A stretch of 64,000 nucleotides of DNA from Pantoea sp. Nvir. GTDB taxonomy: Bacteria > Pseudomonadota > Gammaproteobacteria > Enterobacterales > Enterobacteriaceae. Position 1 is the stretch's first letter, and each line of letters begins with the position of its first letter. Position numbers and translations under genes: made by a program. Below the pieces are notes generated by a model, which did not search any database, was not told the origin of the DNA, and saw only the letters and a list, made by a program, of their open reading frames with translations. Location of the stretch: contig NZ_SZZW01000003.1 in NCBI RefSeq assembly GCF_009829915.1, positions 1 through 64,000 of the forward strand. Reading direction: 5' to 3'. Of this stretch, positions 32,276-43,018 are shown in pieces.

Positions 32276-34840
32276 ATGAATGTGTCTATAGACAAGGATT
32301 TTTCTAACCATACACCCATGATACAACAATATCTAAGTTTGAAGAAAGAACACCCTGATATTCTGCTATTTTACCGTATGGGCGATTTTTATGAGCTTTT
32401 TTATGATGACGCCAGACGCGCATCTCAGCTTCTAGAGATTTCACTTACCAAACGCGGTACATCGGCTGGAAAACCTATTCCGATGGCTGGTGTACCCTAT
32501 CATGCAGTGGAGAATTATCTAACTAAATTAATACAGCTCGGTGAGTCTGCAGCGATCTGCGAACAAATCGGTAATTCAACACTATCTAAGGGGCCGGTCG
32601 AGCGGAAAGTAGTACGCATTATTACACCAGGTACTATCAGCGATGAAGCACTGTTGAAATCATATCAAGACAATTTGTTGGCTGCGATGGTGCAAACTCC
32701 TGTGGGGTTTGGTTATGCCACTCTAGACATTAGCTCTGGCCGTTTTTGCTTAAGTCAACCAGTAAATATAGAAACTATGGAGGCTGAACTTCAGCGTACT
32801 AATCCTGTTGAACTACTTTATTCAGAAGATCTACAAGCAATTTCATTAATTAAACAGCGACATGGTCTGCGTCGTCGTCCACTATGGGAGTTTGATCTTA
32901 GTACTGCACTCCACCAGCTCAATCTACAGTTTGGCACCCAAGATCTGAATTGCTTTGGCGTAGAGAAAGCGCATCAAGCGCTGCGCGCAGCGGGGTGCCT
33001 GATACAGTACGTTAAAGATACGCAACGTACACGCCTACCGCATATCCGTACTCTCTGTATGGAACATCAGCAGGATAGCATCATTATGGATGCTGCTACA
33101 CGTCGTAATTTAGAGATTACCCAGAATTTGGCAGGTAGCACAGAACACACGTTGGCCACAGTGCTAGACCGAACCTTTACCCCGATGGGAAGCCGTATGC
33201 TTAAACGCTGGCTACATATGCCATTACGTGATATTTGCGTTATTACTCAGCGACAGGATGCAATCGCTGAACTACAAATGTTAAGAGATAACATACAGCC
33301 TGTACTACGTAAAGTCGGTGACTTGGAGCGTATTCTGGCACGTCTCGCGCTACGTACAGCGCGTCCATGCGATTTAGTGCGAATGCGCCGAGCTTTTCAG
33401 CAATTGCCGCAATTGAACGTCCTACTAGAAAACGTTCGGTCTATCCGACTAATTACATTACGCCAGCAAATAGGTGAATTTGGTGAGCTACGTAAGTTAC
33501 TTGAAACCGCAATTATTGAAACTCCGCCAGTACTAATACGTGATGGCGGCGTAATTGCACCGGGTTATAATGCTGAGTTAGATGAATGGCGCACTCTGGC
33601 AGACGGCGCTAGTGTTTATCTAGACAACCTGGAGATCCGCGAGCGCAAAAGATTAGGCCTCGATACATTAAAAGTCGGCTTTAACGCCGTTCACGGTTAC
33701 TACATTCAGGTCAGTCGTAACCAGAGCAATCATGTGCCTATTAATTATTTGCGCCGCCAGACTCTAAAAAATGTGGAGCGCTATATCATTCCAGAACTCA
33801 AAGAGTATGAAGATAAAGTTATAAACTCTAAAAGTAATGCACTTGAGCTAGAAAAAAGTCTTTATAATGCGCTGTTCGATCAGTTATTACCATATCTAGA
33901 GGCACTACAGCTTAGCGCCTCAGCTCTCTCCGAGTTGGATGTTCTTAGCAATCTAGCAGAACGTGCTTGGTCGCTAGGTTACTGTCGCCCTAAGTTACAA
34001 AAAAAACCAGGAATTAAGATTACCAACGGACGGCATCCTGTGGTTGAACAAGTGTTCAAAACTCCTTTTATAGCTAATTCACTTATGCTTACGCCCCAAC
34101 GTCGTATGCTAATTATTACTGGTCCTAACATGGGAGGCAAAAGCACCTATATGCGCCAGGCTGCTCTGATCACACTAATGGCCTGGATAGGCAGCTTCGT
34201 ACCTGCGGAAGAAGCAGAGATCGGTCCGTTAGATCGTATTTTTACTCGTATTGGCGCAGCGGACGATCTAGCTTCAGGACGATCCACCTTTATGGTAGAA
34301 ATGATAGAGACTGCTAACATCCTACATAACTCCACAGACCAGAGTTTGGTACTGATGGATGAGATTGGTCGTGGAACTTCAACTTATGACGGTCTGTCGC
34401 TCGCATGGGCCTGTGCGGAGAACTTAGCAAGCTGTATTAAATCTATGACGCTATTTGCTACCCACTATTTTGAACTGACGATTCTACCAGAAAAAATGGA
34501 AGGAGCGTACAACATGCATCTAGATGCAGTAGAACATGATAATACCATCACCTTTATGTACAGAGCTCAGGAAGGCGCTGCCAGTAAAAGCTACGGCCTA
34601 GCGGTTGCTTCGCTGGCAGGAGTCCCAAAAGATGTGCTCAAACGAGCACACAATAAACTAAAAGAATTAGAGATAATGTCAAATCGTTCTACCACTTTTC
34701 CAACCCTTGATCATTTACAGTTGCCGATTCTGACAGAAAAAAACTTGTCTGTCACAGAAGTACTGAGTATGTTGGATCCCAATCTTCTAACGCCTCGTCA
34801 AGCGCTAGAATGGATTTATCAGCTAAAATCGCTAATGTAA
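32276..34840 (+). CDS. mutS: DNA mismatch repair protein MutS
   Basis: MutS recognises mismatches and recruits MutL. From ATG 32276 ([14 protein letters not shown] about 9 nt upstream) the product is 854 residues (E. coli 853); a TTG at 32249 is in frame but not needed. Mismatch-binding motif FYELFYDD (the Phe-x-Glu wedge) at about 36, connector and lever domains, Walker [10 protein letters not shown] (about 614), Walker [13 protein letters not shown] and the C-terminal [21 protein letters not shown]. Convergent with rpoS. Retention of mismatch repair is not universal in reduced genomes; mutL/mutH are outside this window. Confidence 0.97.
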   Translation: MNVSIDKDFSNHTPMIQQYLSLKKEHPDILLFYRMGDFYELFYDDARRASQLLEISLTKRGTSAGKPIPMAGVPYHAVENYLTKLIQLGESAAICEQIGNSTLSKGPVERKVVRIITPGTISDEALLKSYQDNLLAAMVQTPVGFGYATLDISSGRFCLSQPVNIETMEAELQRTNPVELLYSEDLQAISLIKQRHGLRRRPLWEFDLSTALHQLNLQFGTQDLNCFGVEKAHQALRAAGCLIQYVKDTQRTRLPHIRTLCMEHQQDSIIMDAATRRNLEITQNLAGSTEHTLATVLDRTFTPMGSRMLKRWLHMPLRDICVITQRQDAIAELQMLRDNIQPVLRKVGDLERILARLALRTARPCDLVRMRRAFQQLPQLNVLLENVRSIRLITLRQQIGEFGELRKLLETAIIETPPVLIRDGGVIAPGYNAELDEWRTLADGASVYLDNLEIRERKRLGLDTLKVGFNAVHGYYIQVSRNQSNHVPINYLRRQTLKNVERYIIPELKEYEDKVINSKSNALELEKSLYNALFDQLLPYLEALQLSASALSELDVLSNLAERAWSLGYCRPKLQKKPGIKITNGRHPVVEQVFKTPFIANSLMLTPQRRMLIITGPNMGGKSTYMRQAALITLMAWIGSFVPAEEAEIGPLDRIFTRIGAADDLASGRSTFMVEMIETANILHNSTDQSLVLMDEIGRGTSTYDGLSLAWACAENLASCIKSMTLFATHYFELTILPEKMEGAYNMHLDAVEHDNTITFMYRAQEGAASKSYGLAVASLAGVPKDVLKRAHNKLKELEIMSNRSTTFPTLDHLQLPILTEKNLSVTEVLSMLDPNLLTPRQALEWIYQLKSLM

Positions 34841-34919
34841 TACTCTATCGTTACAGCATATGGCCAAGTGATGCTGCTGATTCGCTGGCCTAATGCGAAT
34901 TAAAAAGATTTTTGTTAAG

Positions 34920-35912
34920 TTATTCACGAAACAGTGCTTCAATGTTGAGACCTTGTGTCTGCAACATTTCACGCAATCGACGTAATCCTTCCACTTGAAT
35001 CTGACGTACACGCTCGCGAGTTAGACCAATTTCACGACCCACATCCTCCAATGTTGCAGCTTCATAGCCTAGTAGGCCGAAACGACGGGCTAACACTTCA
35101 CGTTGCTTAGCGTTTAATTCAAACAACCATTTTACAATGCTCTGCTTTATATCGTCATCTTGCGTGGTATCTTCCGGTCCATTATCTTTCTCATCTGCTA
35201 GAATATCTAGTAGAACTTTTTCAAAATCGCCGCCTAGTGGCGTATCAACTGAAGTAATACGTTCATTAAGACGTAACATACGGCTAACATCATCAACAGG
35301 TTTATCGAGCTGCTCCGCTATTTCTTCTGCACTTGGCTCATGATCGAGTTTATGAGAAAGTTCACGCGCAGTACGCAAATAAACATTCAGTTCTTTGACG
35401 ATGTGAATTGGCAAACGAATGGTACGAGTTTGGTTCATAATCGCTCTTTCAATGGTCTGACGGATCCACCAAGTGGCATAAGTTGAAAAACGGAACCCGC
35501 GTTCAGGATCAAACTTCTCAACAGCACGGATTAAACCGAGATTGCCCTCTTCAATCAAGTCAAGCAGCGCAAGACCACGATTATTATAGCGACGGGCAAT
35601 TTTCACTACCAACCGTAAGTTACTCTCAATCATACGGCGACGAGAATTATTGTCACCAAGTAACGCACGACGAGCGAATAATACCTCTTCTTCTGCTGTT
35701 AATAGAGGAGAATAACCTATCTCCCCGAGATAAAGCTGCGTTGTATCTAGAACACGCTGCGTCGCACATTGCGATAACAATTCATCTTCTGATATGTCGT
35801 TATCAATAGGTTCATTATCAACAAGGGACTTCTCATCAAAAATCTCAGCTCCGTTTTCATTGAACTCCGTATCTTCATGTAACTCGTTTACTTTCAGCGT
35901 ATTATGACTCAT
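34920..35912 (-). CDS. rpoS: RNA polymerase sigma factor RpoS (sigma-38)
   Basis: RpoS directs general stress and stationary-phase transcription. 330 residues as in E. coli. Region 1.2 ([18 protein letters not shown]), region 2 ([56 protein letters not shown]), region 3 ([41 protein letters not shown]) and region 4 with the helix-turn-helix [20 protein letters not shown] are all nearly unchanged. It lies 50 nt after nlpD, where the main rpoS promoter is inside nlpD in E. coli. Its preservation suggests a stress or transmission phase. Confidence 0.98.
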   Translation of the reverse strand: MSHNTLKVNELHEDTEFNENGAEIFDEKSLVDNEPIDNDISEDELLSQCATQRVLDTTQLYLGEIGYSPLLTAEEEVLFARRALLGDNNSRRRMIESNLRLVVKIARRYNNRGLALLDLIEEGNLGLIRAVEKFDPERGFRFSTYATWWIRQTIERAIMNQTRTIRLPIHIVKELNVYLRTARELSHKLDHEPSAEEIAEQLDKPVDDVSRMLRLNERITSVDTPLGGDFEKVLLDILADEKDNGPEDTTQDDDIKQSIVKWLFELNAKQREVLARRFGLLGYEAATLEDVGREIGLTRERVRQIQVEGLRRLREMLQTQGLNIEALFRE

Positions 35913-35962
35913 AAGCGGCTCCTACCTGTAATCCCCAGGCAGAATAGCAGGGTCCTACAGGT

Positions 35963-37021
35963 TTATCGCTGCGGCAAATAACGCAACGGGTTTACGGATT
36001 TCCCCTTGTAACGAATTTCAAAATGTAATCTCACTAAACTGGTTCCAGTACTGCCCATGGTAGCAATTTTTTCGCCTGCTCTCACTTCCTGTAATTCGTG
36101 GACCAACATCATATCACTGTGAGCATAGGCACTGATATAATCATTATTGTGCTTAATAATGATCAAGTTGCCATAACCCTGTAGCGCATTGCCCGCATAT
36201 ACTACCTTCCCAGATGCGGTAGCAACAACAGGTTGTCCACGTAATCCAGCTATATCAATACCCCTATTGCCCCCTTCAGCGCCAGAGAAGTCATCAATAA
36301 TCTCTCCGTTTGCTGGCCAACGCCATCCTCTAATTAACATTGGACCGTTCTTTATACTACTAGTCATGGATGGTGCGGTAACTACGGAAGGTGATGATGT
36401 TATTGCAATGTTTTTTTTCCCTAATACCAGCACTTTACTACTAGTAGAGCTACTTAAATTACCAGAATACGTAATAACGGGTTGCTGTGCAACAGGGGGT
36501 AGTTTAATTTGCGGCGTGGTCGATACTACACGGTCCCGTGTTATGTCCACAGCGGTAATTGCATTACCGCTGGTTATTATCGCATGGCGTGCTCCGTTAC
36601 CGATCTGTAATATCTGTCCCATGTTCAGAGCGTATGGGGCCGGAATGTCGTTACGCTTCGCCAGATCACGAAAATTATTTCCTGTTATCCAGGCGATATA
36701 AAAAAGTGTATCACCATATTTTACGGTATAAGTTTTTCCTGTGTAACCATCTTTCGGAATATTCCAATAAGTACGCTTGTAAACAATATGGCCATTTTGC
36801 GTTACGATATTACTACTACTGCTACCTATATTATTTTGACTCGTTCTATAAGGAACTCTTCTACTTGCCATATTCAACATAACGCTACCAGCGTTATTAT
36901 CTCCAACTTGGCTAATAGGTGCTTGCACGTTGTTAGTTGAGGTACAACCTACCAGCCAAAATTCTAACAGAAAAAGCGTCGCAAAACGGCATAACTGCAA
37001 TACTGGGCTTCCTGTACTCAT
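35963..37021 (-). CDS. nlpD: Murein hydrolase activator NlpD
   Basis: NlpD is an outer-membrane lipoprotein whose degenerate LytM domain activates the amidase AmiC at the septum. 352 residues (E. coli 379; a repetitive Gln/Pro linker is shorter). Signal peptide with lipobox LVGC at about 23-26, LysM domain TYTVKYGDTLFYIAWITGN (about 95-140), LytM domain NRGIDIAGLRGQPVVATASGKVVYAGNALQGYGNLIIIKH to the end SVNPLRYLPQR. Upstream genes pcm, surE and truD of E. coli are missing. The gene also probably carries the rpoS promoter. Confidence 0.96.
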   Translation of the reverse strand: MSTGSPVLQLCRFATLFLLEFWLVGCTSTNNVQAPISQVGDNNAGSVMLNMASRRVPYRTSQNNIGSSSSNIVTQNGHIVYKRTYWNIPKDGYTGKTYTVKYGDTLFYIAWITGNNFRDLAKRNDIPAPYALNMGQILQIGNGARHAIITSGNAITAVDITRDRVVSTTPQIKLPPVAQQPVITYSGNLSSSTSSKVLVLGKKNIAITSSPSVVTAPSMTSSIKNGPMLIRGWRWPANGEIIDDFSGAEGGNRGIDIAGLRGQPVVATASGKVVYAGNALQGYGNLIIIKHNNDYISAYAHSDMMLVHELQEVRAGEKIATMGSTGTSLVRLHFEIRYKGKSVNPLRYLPQR

Positions 37022-38194
37022 TATTCCCCCGTAAATGCAAACGTTAATAAAGCTATTTTCTAAAATACAAGCATTGAATTATTTCAATCACGTTGAAAAA
37101 TAAGTTTTTTTGGTAAAATGCATAGTGAAAAATCAAAAAGATAATATCTTGCAGTAATTTTGAAGAAATACGTAGATAAAATCTCAGAGTGGATTACCAT
37201 AAAATGGTGTATTCAATCACAACCTCTTCCACTACTACTATATGACTGCATTAGCTGGTGCAAAAGTTTCAAACACCTGCTCTCTCTCCTAATTATTTTT
37301 TACCACAGAATCACACCATCATGCCATTCTCACCTAATTAAATTAGGTGAGAATGGCAGTTATTGAAAAGTCAATATCTTGATCAAATTTGTAAGGCGAC
37401 TCTTCACCTGCTACTACAACCCTTTTATGTACTCGACGAAATACATGTAATAAGTAGGTATGTCAGGATTGTATATCTAAAACTTGACCCATTGCTAATC
37501 TACAATATATAAACATGGAGATTATAGCTTTTGGCCACCATGTTACAGTTGAATAAGAAGTGTCGCGTGCATATATTGTTCACATATATAACCCACAAAT
37601 ACTTTTTCTGTATTAAATGTTCCAGCAACATGTCAGTATATTTATTTATAAAATAAATTAATGATATCTAGCTGACAAAGTAGGATATCATTAATTCACT
37701 GTAGTAACCTGTGTTCCCGATTTTGTATCAAATTTTGTCCCTAATTTATTAATCATGGAGAATAACTCTACAGTCTGGATCCTACTAATTAATTATATAA
37801 TTAACGGGATAATGGACACTATCATACAGCCTGTAAATACCTTTGATGTACTTAAGTGGCAAACCTGGTATATGCAGATCATGAAGTTAATCTCTGCCGT
37901 ATCTTTAATTTTGTGTCCGTATTGTTTACAATTCAGAATGTAAGCCAACTAAGGATGAGACTTGCTCGTCAGTGTCATATAATACCAAAATAGATGAATC
38001 TGTGCTACACCACGTCGGTCTATCAATGTCATTGGTAGACTCATTTCCTTTCTCATGAGAACTATGCATAGTATGTTTCAGTTTTGCGAATAATCCTTAG
38101 TAGATACTAATCTGTGCTAACTTTTCTGTAACTGATTATTGTACTGGAATAAATCCCGCGTCTCTCATCATGTAGAAAAACTTAATCTATAATA
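37022..38194. other. Gene-free stretch between nlpD and ispF
   Basis: In E. coli pcm, surE and truD occupy this interval; all three are gone without a recognisable relic. Contains the 18-bp inverted repeat at 37322-37358 and a 12-bp inverted pair ATTAATGATATC/GATATCATTAAT at about 37658-37696. A 62-codon plus-strand frame at 37755 has no support. Confidence 0.55.
37322..37358. repeat. Perfect 18-bp inverted repeat, 1-nt centre
   Basis: TGCCATTCTCACCTAATT, A, then the exact reverse complement. It lies about 300 nt upstream of nlpD, with no T run on either strand. GC content is higher than the surroundings. Confidence 0.8.
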
Positions 38195-38677
38195 TTATGT
38201 ATCATACGACTTAAGTAAAAGTACTACTACATCGCAAGCTATACCTTCGCCACGGCCTGTAAAACCCAGTCTTTCAGTAGTGGTCGCTTTGACGTTAACC
38301 TGATCTATAAGGCAGCATAGATCTTCAGCAATATTAATTCGAATCTGTGGCACATGCGGCAAAATTTTTGGCACCTGACAGATTAGAGTGATGTCAATAT
38401 TACCAATAAGATGTCCTTTCTTCGCTATACACTGCCAAGCTTCACGCAGCAAACTACGACTGTCAACGCCTTTGTAAACCGGGTCAGTATCGGGAAAAAG
38501 TTTACCAATATCGCCCATTGCTACGGCACCCAGCAAAGCATCAGTAAGCGCATGCAGTGCTACATCGCCATCAGAATGAGCGATGAATCCTTGCTTAAAT
38601 GGAATCTGCACACCACCAATCATTAGTGGTCCTTCGCCACCAAAAGCATGAACGTCAAAACCATGACCAATACGCAT
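38195..38677 (-). CDS. ispF: 2-C-methyl-D-erythritol 2,4-cyclodiphosphate synthase
   Basis: IspF forms the cyclodiphosphate in the non-mevalonate isoprenoid pathway. 160 residues from the second of two tandem ATGs (38677, [10 protein letters not shown]), 161 from the first (38680); both lie over the ispD stop, behind AAGGAG. Metal ligands in GHGFDVH and the [19 protein letters not shown] motif, GKLFPDTDP, and [16 protein letters not shown] are intact. Translationally coupled to ispD. Length equals the family. Confidence 0.97.
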   Translation of the reverse strand: MRIGHGFDVHAFGGEGPLMIGGVQIPFKQGFIAHSDGDVALHALTDALLGAVAMGDIGKLFPDTDPVYKGVDSRSLLREAWQCIAKKGHLIGNIDITLICQVPKILPHVPQIRINIAEDLCCLIDQVNVKATTTERLGFTGRGEGIACDVVVLLLKSYDT

Positions 38678-39393
38678 CATGTGCTCTCCTTTAACTGCAT
38701 CTGAGTTAAATAAAACGCCGCTAGTGCTAGATCTTCTGGCCGTGTGACCTTAATGTTATTACTGTGTCCGCTGACTAATATCGGACTATAGCCACAATAT
38801 TCAAGTGCGGAAGCCTCGTCTGTGATATTTGCGCCCTCTTTCATCGCTCGTATTAGACACTTGGTAAGTAAACGATGCGGGAAAAACTGCGGTGTTAACG
38901 CATGCCATAGATTTTCGCGCCTCACAGTGTAGGCAACAGCAGCTTCTCCTGGTTTTCCACGTTTAATGGTATCGTGAACGGGCGTAACTAGAATACCACC
39001 AACATGGCTAATTTCACACACCTGCAACAGACGTGTAAGATCGTCAGATTGTAAGCAGGGACGGACCGCGTCATGCACTAGAACCCAACTTGCGTTATGC
39101 GCGGCACGCAGACCTGCTAGAACTGACTCAGCGCGTGTATTCCCACCAATGACACTCACGATGCGCGGATCGCGCGCCAGTAATAGTGAAGAGAACTGGG
39201 TATCATCTGTACTCAATACAACGATAACCTGCTTAATCACAGGATGAGAAAACAAACGTGCAATGCTATGTTCTAACAGTGTGTACTGACCAATTGTAAG
39301 ATACTGTTTAGGGCACATAGCCTGCATACGGCTACCGATCCCGGCAGCCGGTACCACGGCAATCACCCTGCAGGGGCAAAAAAGCGTATTCAT
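38677..39393 (-). CDS. ispD: 2-C-methyl-D-erythritol 4-phosphate cytidylyltransferase
   Basis: IspD makes CDP-methylerythritol from MEP and CTP. 238 residues (E. coli 236). Nucleotide-binding loop [29 protein letters not shown] (about 100), DTIKR and [20 protein letters not shown] motifs are present. The order ftsB-ispD-ispF is as in E. coli; ftsB ends 45 nt upstream and ispF overlaps the stop. No anomalies seen. Confidence 0.97.
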   Translation of the reverse strand: MNTLFCPCRVIAVVPAAGIGSRMQAMCPKQYLTIGQYTLLEHSIARLFSHPVIKQVIVVLSTDDTQFSSLLLARDPRIVSVIGGNTRAESVLAGLRAAHNASWVLVHDAVRPCLQSDDLTRLLQVCEISHVGGILVTPVHDTIKRGKPGEAAVAYTVRRENLWHALTPQFFPHRLLTKCLIRAMKEGANITDEASALEYCGYSPILVSGHSNNIKVTRPEDLALAAFYLTQMQLKEST

Positions 39394-39438
39394 ACATTAT
39401 TACTATCAGTTTTGTGTATCGTGATTGTTATTTTTATT

Positions 39439-39711
39439 TTAACCTGGAACCAGACGATAGAAAGTCTCTCCAGGCGCGATCATGCCTAACTCATTACGAG
39501 CGCGTTCTTCGAGCGCTTCAAAACCACCATTGAGATCGTTAATTTCAGCAAATAGTTGATTGTTGCGTGCTTTGAGTTTTTCGTTATTTGTCTGCTGTAC
39601 TGTAACTTCGCTGTTGATACGCATGTAGTCATGAATACCGTTTTTACCTAGCCAGAGTGAATATTGCAGCCAGCTAAATAGCACCAGTAGCAGTAATGTC
39701 AATTTAATCAT
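39439..39711 (-). CDS. ftsB: Cell division protein FtsB
   Basis: FtsB is a bitopic inner-membrane protein in the FtsQLB complex that activates septal peptidoglycan synthesis. From ATG 39711 90 residues (E. coli 103); GTG 39714 is an alternative. One transmembrane helix [19 protein letters not shown], then a coiled coil with [19 protein letters not shown] and the FtsQ-binding [24 protein letters not shown]. The poorly conserved last 13 residues of E. coli are missing. GGGGGG precedes the start. Confidence 0.95.
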   Translation of the reverse strand: MIKLTLLLLVLFSWLQYSLWLGKNGIHDYMRINSEVTVQQTNNEKLKARNNQLFAEINDLNGGFEALEERARNELGMIAPGETFYRLVPG

Positions 39712-39746
39712 CACCCCCCCGTAAGCAGATTACCCATTCCATAATA

Positions 39747-39960
39747 TTACGTAGAATTCCACTTTAGCAGTGAAAATAAATTACCTTGGTAAGGTGTCTG
39801 TACTTTCTTATAATTAGGAAAATAAGCGTCCGGATAAAAGAAAAAAGCAGTCATAAAATACAAACTACCACCTACCACTATAAATATTATAGTGACGCAA
39901 ATCATCCATATAGAATGACTACACGGCAATGGCGCCAAGAAAAGTTAAGTAAAAAGAAAA
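39747..39960 (-). pseudogene. Relic of ygbE (DUF3561 membrane protein)
   Basis: E. coli has ygbE between cysC and ftsB. Here a 63-codon minus-strand frame reads LPCSHSIWMICV..FIVVGGSLYFMTAFFFYP, which follows the spacing of YgbE LPGAVVGFISWLF..MLIYGSNTLFFFIYTWPFF. The upstream TGG codon of the TTWSLPG motif is present but in another frame. The second helix of YgbE is not recognisable. Probably a frameshifted remnant; a real short membrane peptide cannot be excluded. Confidence 0.4.
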
Positions 39961-40161
39961 ACTTTTATTGGAATTATATAATATAGAGGTACTGCTAGAG
40001 TATATCTGAAGAAAGGAACATACCTGTATCATATGACAGTAATAAGGAAGGCTCTTCAGAAGTAAGTTAATATTTGTAGAACAGCAAGAAAGTAATATTA
40101 TGCATATGTGCCGCTGTTTACGCTAAAACGGTAAATCAACTTCAATTTACCGCCTTTCGGT

Positions 40162-42087
40162 TTAAGCAAATATAATATTGTTACAGTGGAGCATATCTAA
40201 TAATTTACAGGTCATGTTTGTAACCGACTGTTCACCAGATAACCGCATTTCAGGGCTCTCCGGGGCTTCGTAAGCGCTATCAATTCCAGTAAAATTAAGT
40301 AATTTACCAACGTAGGATTTTTTGTATAATCCTTTAGGGTCACGCGCCTTGCAAACTGCCAGAGGTGTATCGACAAACACCTCAATAAAACGCCCTTCAG
40401 GAAGTAGCTCACGCACCATCTGACGTTCAGCACTATATGGTGAGATCAATGCACTTAGGACCACCAGACCAGCATCAACCATTAACTTCCCCACTTCCCC
40501 GACGCGACGGATATTCTCTTTGCGGTCTGCATCGCTGAAGCTGAGGTCACGGCAAAGACCGTAGCGCACATTATCACCATCTAGCAAATAAGTGCTAACG
40601 CCAAGTTGGTGAAGAGCATGTTCTAGTGCACCAGCAACTGTTGATTTTCCGGATCCAGATAAACCGGTAAACCACAACAGCACACCTCGGTGACCGTGTT
40701 GTTGCTCGCGCGCGATAGACGTTACCGTATGATGATGCCATACCACATTTTCATCGTGCCGCACAGTACCTCTCAACGGTTGATGGATCATGCCAGCACC
40801 TACAGTACCATTGCTCAAGCGGTCGATAAATATCATCCCGCCCGTTACTGGATTCTGCTGATATTTGTCCAGCACCATAGGTTCATCGAAAATGATCTTA
40901 ATCAACCCAATTCCGTTGAGAGGCAATATTTCAGCAGCTCTACTCTTCAGAGAATTAATCTCAATTTGATGGATTAATTTTGTCACACGACCACGTGTTT
41001 TTTTTGCAGCGATCTTCACGTCGTAGCTTTGCCCTATCTGGAGCGGTTGCTCCGCCATCCATACCACGTTGATCATTGCAGAGTATACTAAATCTATTTT
41101 TACGTCACTCTCAACCAGCAAATCGCCGCGGCTGATATCAATCTCATCATCTAGGACTAAGGTAATAGCTTCACCCGCGCCTGCTTCCTGCAAATCGCCA
41201 TCAAAGGTGACAATGCGTGCAACCGTTGATTCTACGCCAGACGGCAACACTTTAATACGCTGACCAATTTTTATCACTCCGGAAGATAAGGTGCCAATAT
41301 AGCCTCGAAAATCTAAGTTCGGACGATTAACATACTGCACAGGAAAGCGCATCTGCTCATTATCTCCTACACGCTCTACTACAACAGTCTCTAATACGTC
41401 AAGTAGTGACGGGCCGCTATACCACAACATATTCTGACTCGGCATCACGACGTTATCGCCCTCTAGGGCCGATATCGGTACAAAACGAATATCTAGGCCT
41501 TCCGGCAGCTGTACTGCAAAATCGAGGTAATCCTGTTTGATTCTCTCAAAGATCTCTTGTCTGTATTCTACTAGATCCATTTTATTGATCGCCACTACTA
41601 CATGCTTAATACCAAATAGTGTCGAAATAAAACTATGGCGACGTGCTTGATCTAATACTCCTTTACGCACGTCGATCAGCAGAACCGCTAGGTCACAGTT
41701 CGAAGCACCGGTCGCCATATTGCGGGTGTACTGCTCATGTCCCGGTGTATCAGCAATTATAAATTTGCGTTTCTCTGTAGAGAAGTAGCGGTAAGCTACG
41801 TCGATCGTAATACCCTGCTCACGTTCGGCCTGTAACCCATCCACCAGAAGCGCTAGATCAAGTTTCTCTCCTTGGGTACCATGGCGCTTACTATCGCTAC
41901 GAAGTGATGAGAGCTGATCTTCGTAAATTTGGCGAGTGTCGTGCAACAGGCGGCCAATCAGTGTGCTTTTACCATCGTCGACACTACCACAGGTAAGAAA
42001 ACGCAGCAAACCTTTATACCGTTGTGAATTCAACCAAGCCTCTACGCCACCATGAGCGGTAATCTGTCGTGCAATAACAGTATTCAT
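40162..42087 (-). CDS. cysNC: Fused sulfate adenylyltransferase subunit 1 / APS kinase (CysN-CysC)
   Basis: CysN (GTPase subunit of ATP sulfurylase, with CysD) and CysC (APS kinase) catalyse sulfate to APS to PAPS. Here both are one 641-residue frame. CysN part: [22 protein letters not shown], to GAGMIHQPL at about 442. It then passes directly into CysC residues HDENVVW (about 450), [18 protein letters not shown], ending NNIIFA. E. coli CysN has about 30 more residues before its stop, which abuts cysC, so an in-frame deletion of the CysN tail and stop would give this. Start ATG 42087 follows GAGGAGA, 13 nt after cysD. All catalytic motifs are intact. Confidence 0.93.
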   Translation of the reverse strand: MNTVIARQITAHGGVEAWLNSQRYKGLLRFLTCGSVDDGKSTLIGRLLHDTRQIYEDQLSSLRSDSKRHGTQGEKLDLALLVDGLQAEREQGITIDVAYRYFSTEKRKFIIADTPGHEQYTRNMATGASNCDLAVLLIDVRKGVLDQARRHSFISTLFGIKHVVVAINKMDLVEYRQEIFERIKQDYLDFAVQLPEGLDIRFVPISALEGDNVVMPSQNMLWYSGPSLLDVLETVVVERVGDNEQMRFPVQYVNRPNLDFRGYIGTLSSGVIKIGQRIKVLPSGVESTVARIVTFDGDLQEAGAGEAITLVLDDEIDISRGDLLVESDVKIDLVYSAMINVVWMAEQPLQIGQSYDVKIAAKKTRGRVTKLIHQIEINSLKSRAAEILPLNGIGLIKIIFDEPMVLDKYQQNPVTGGMIFIDRLSNGTVGAGMIHQPLRGTVRHDENVVWHHHTVTSIAREQQHGHRGVLLWFTGLSGSGKSTVAGALEHALHQLGVSTYLLDGDNVRYGLCRDLSFSDADRKENIRRVGEVGKLMVDAGLVVLSALISPYSAERQMVRELLPEGRFIEVFVDTPLAVCKARDPKGLYKKSYVGKLLNFTGIDSAYEAPESPEMRLSGEQSVTNMTCKLLDMLHCNNIIFA

Positions 42088-42100
42088 TATCTGATTCTCC

Positions 42101-43018
42101 TCAGAAATAACCCTGACGTTTTTTCTGTTCCATCGAACCAGCTTGATCGCAGTCAATCACGCGGCCCTGACGTTCGCTAGTAGCGGAGACCAGCATCTCT
42201 TCAATAATCTCTGGCAACGTCTGTGCTTGAGATTCTACCGCGCCGGTAAGTGGCCAGCAGCCAAGTGTACGGAAACGCACCATGCGCTGCTTTATTGCCT
42301 CACCGGGCTGCAAAACAACACAGTCATCATCCACCACCATCATCAACATACCTTCACGCTCCAGCACCGGACGTAGCGCGGCGAGATAGAGCGGCACGAT
42401 CTCAATGTTTTCTAAGAAAATATACTGCCAGATATCGATCTCAGTCCAGTTTGAAAGAGGGAAGACACGGATGCTTTCGCCTTTGTTAATCTGTCCATTA
42501 TAGTTACGCCATAGCTCCGGGCGCTGGTTTTTTGGATCCCAGCGATGAAAGCGGTCACGGAATGAATAGATACGCTCTTTTGCACGCGACTTCTCTTCAT
42601 CACGGCGTGCCCCTCCGAATGCTGCATCAACGCCATATTTATTTAGTGCCTGCTTCAGCCCTTCTGTTTTCATAATGTCGGTGTGTTTGGCGCTACCGTG
42701 TATAAAAGGATTGATTCCCATAGCCACTCCTTCCGGATTACGATGAACCAGAAGTTCTACCCCTATTTCTTTGACGATTCGATCGCGGAACTCATACATC
42801 TCAGGAAATTTCCAACCTGTATCTACATGTAATAGCGGAAACGGTAATTTACCTGGAAAGAAGGCCTTGCGCGCTAGGTGAAGCATGACCGACGAATCTT
42901 TACCAATGGAGTACATCATTACTGGATTGTTAAATTCTGCGGCAACTTCACGAAAGATGTGAATACTTTCCGCCTCTAACTGACTTAAATGAGAATGAGC
43001 AAATCTTTTTTTATTCAT
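42101..43018 (-). CDS. cysD: Sulfate adenylyltransferase subunit 2
   Basis: CysD carries the adenylyl-transfer site and makes APS from ATP and sulfate together with CysN. 305 residues (E. coli 302). The PP-loop motif [18 protein letters not shown] (about 37), [44 protein letters not shown] and the C-terminal KKRQGYF are intact. The start overlaps the cysG stop by 4 nt (ATGA), and cysNC follows after 13 nt: one operon cysG-cysD-cysNC. Confidence 0.98.
   Translation of the reverse strand: MNKKRFAHSHLSQLEAESIHIFREVAAEFNNPVMMYSIGKDSSVMLHLARKAFFPGKLPFPLLHVDTGWKFPEMYEFRDRIVKEIGVELLVHRNPEGVAMGINPFIHGSAKHTDIMKTEGLKQALNKYGVDAAFGGARRDEEKSRAKERIYSFRDRFHRWDPKNQRPELWRNYNGQINKGESIRVFPLSNWTEIDIWQYIFLENIEIVPLYLAALRPVLEREGMLMMVVDDDCVVLQPGEAIKQRMVRFRTLGCWPLTGAVESQAQTLPEIIEEMLVSATSERQGRVIDCDQAGSMEQKKRQGYF

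Noticed and set aside
37755-37943. 62-codon plus-strand frame between nlpD and ispF
   Set aside because: No similarity, no conserved neighbour on this strand, in a decayed spacer.
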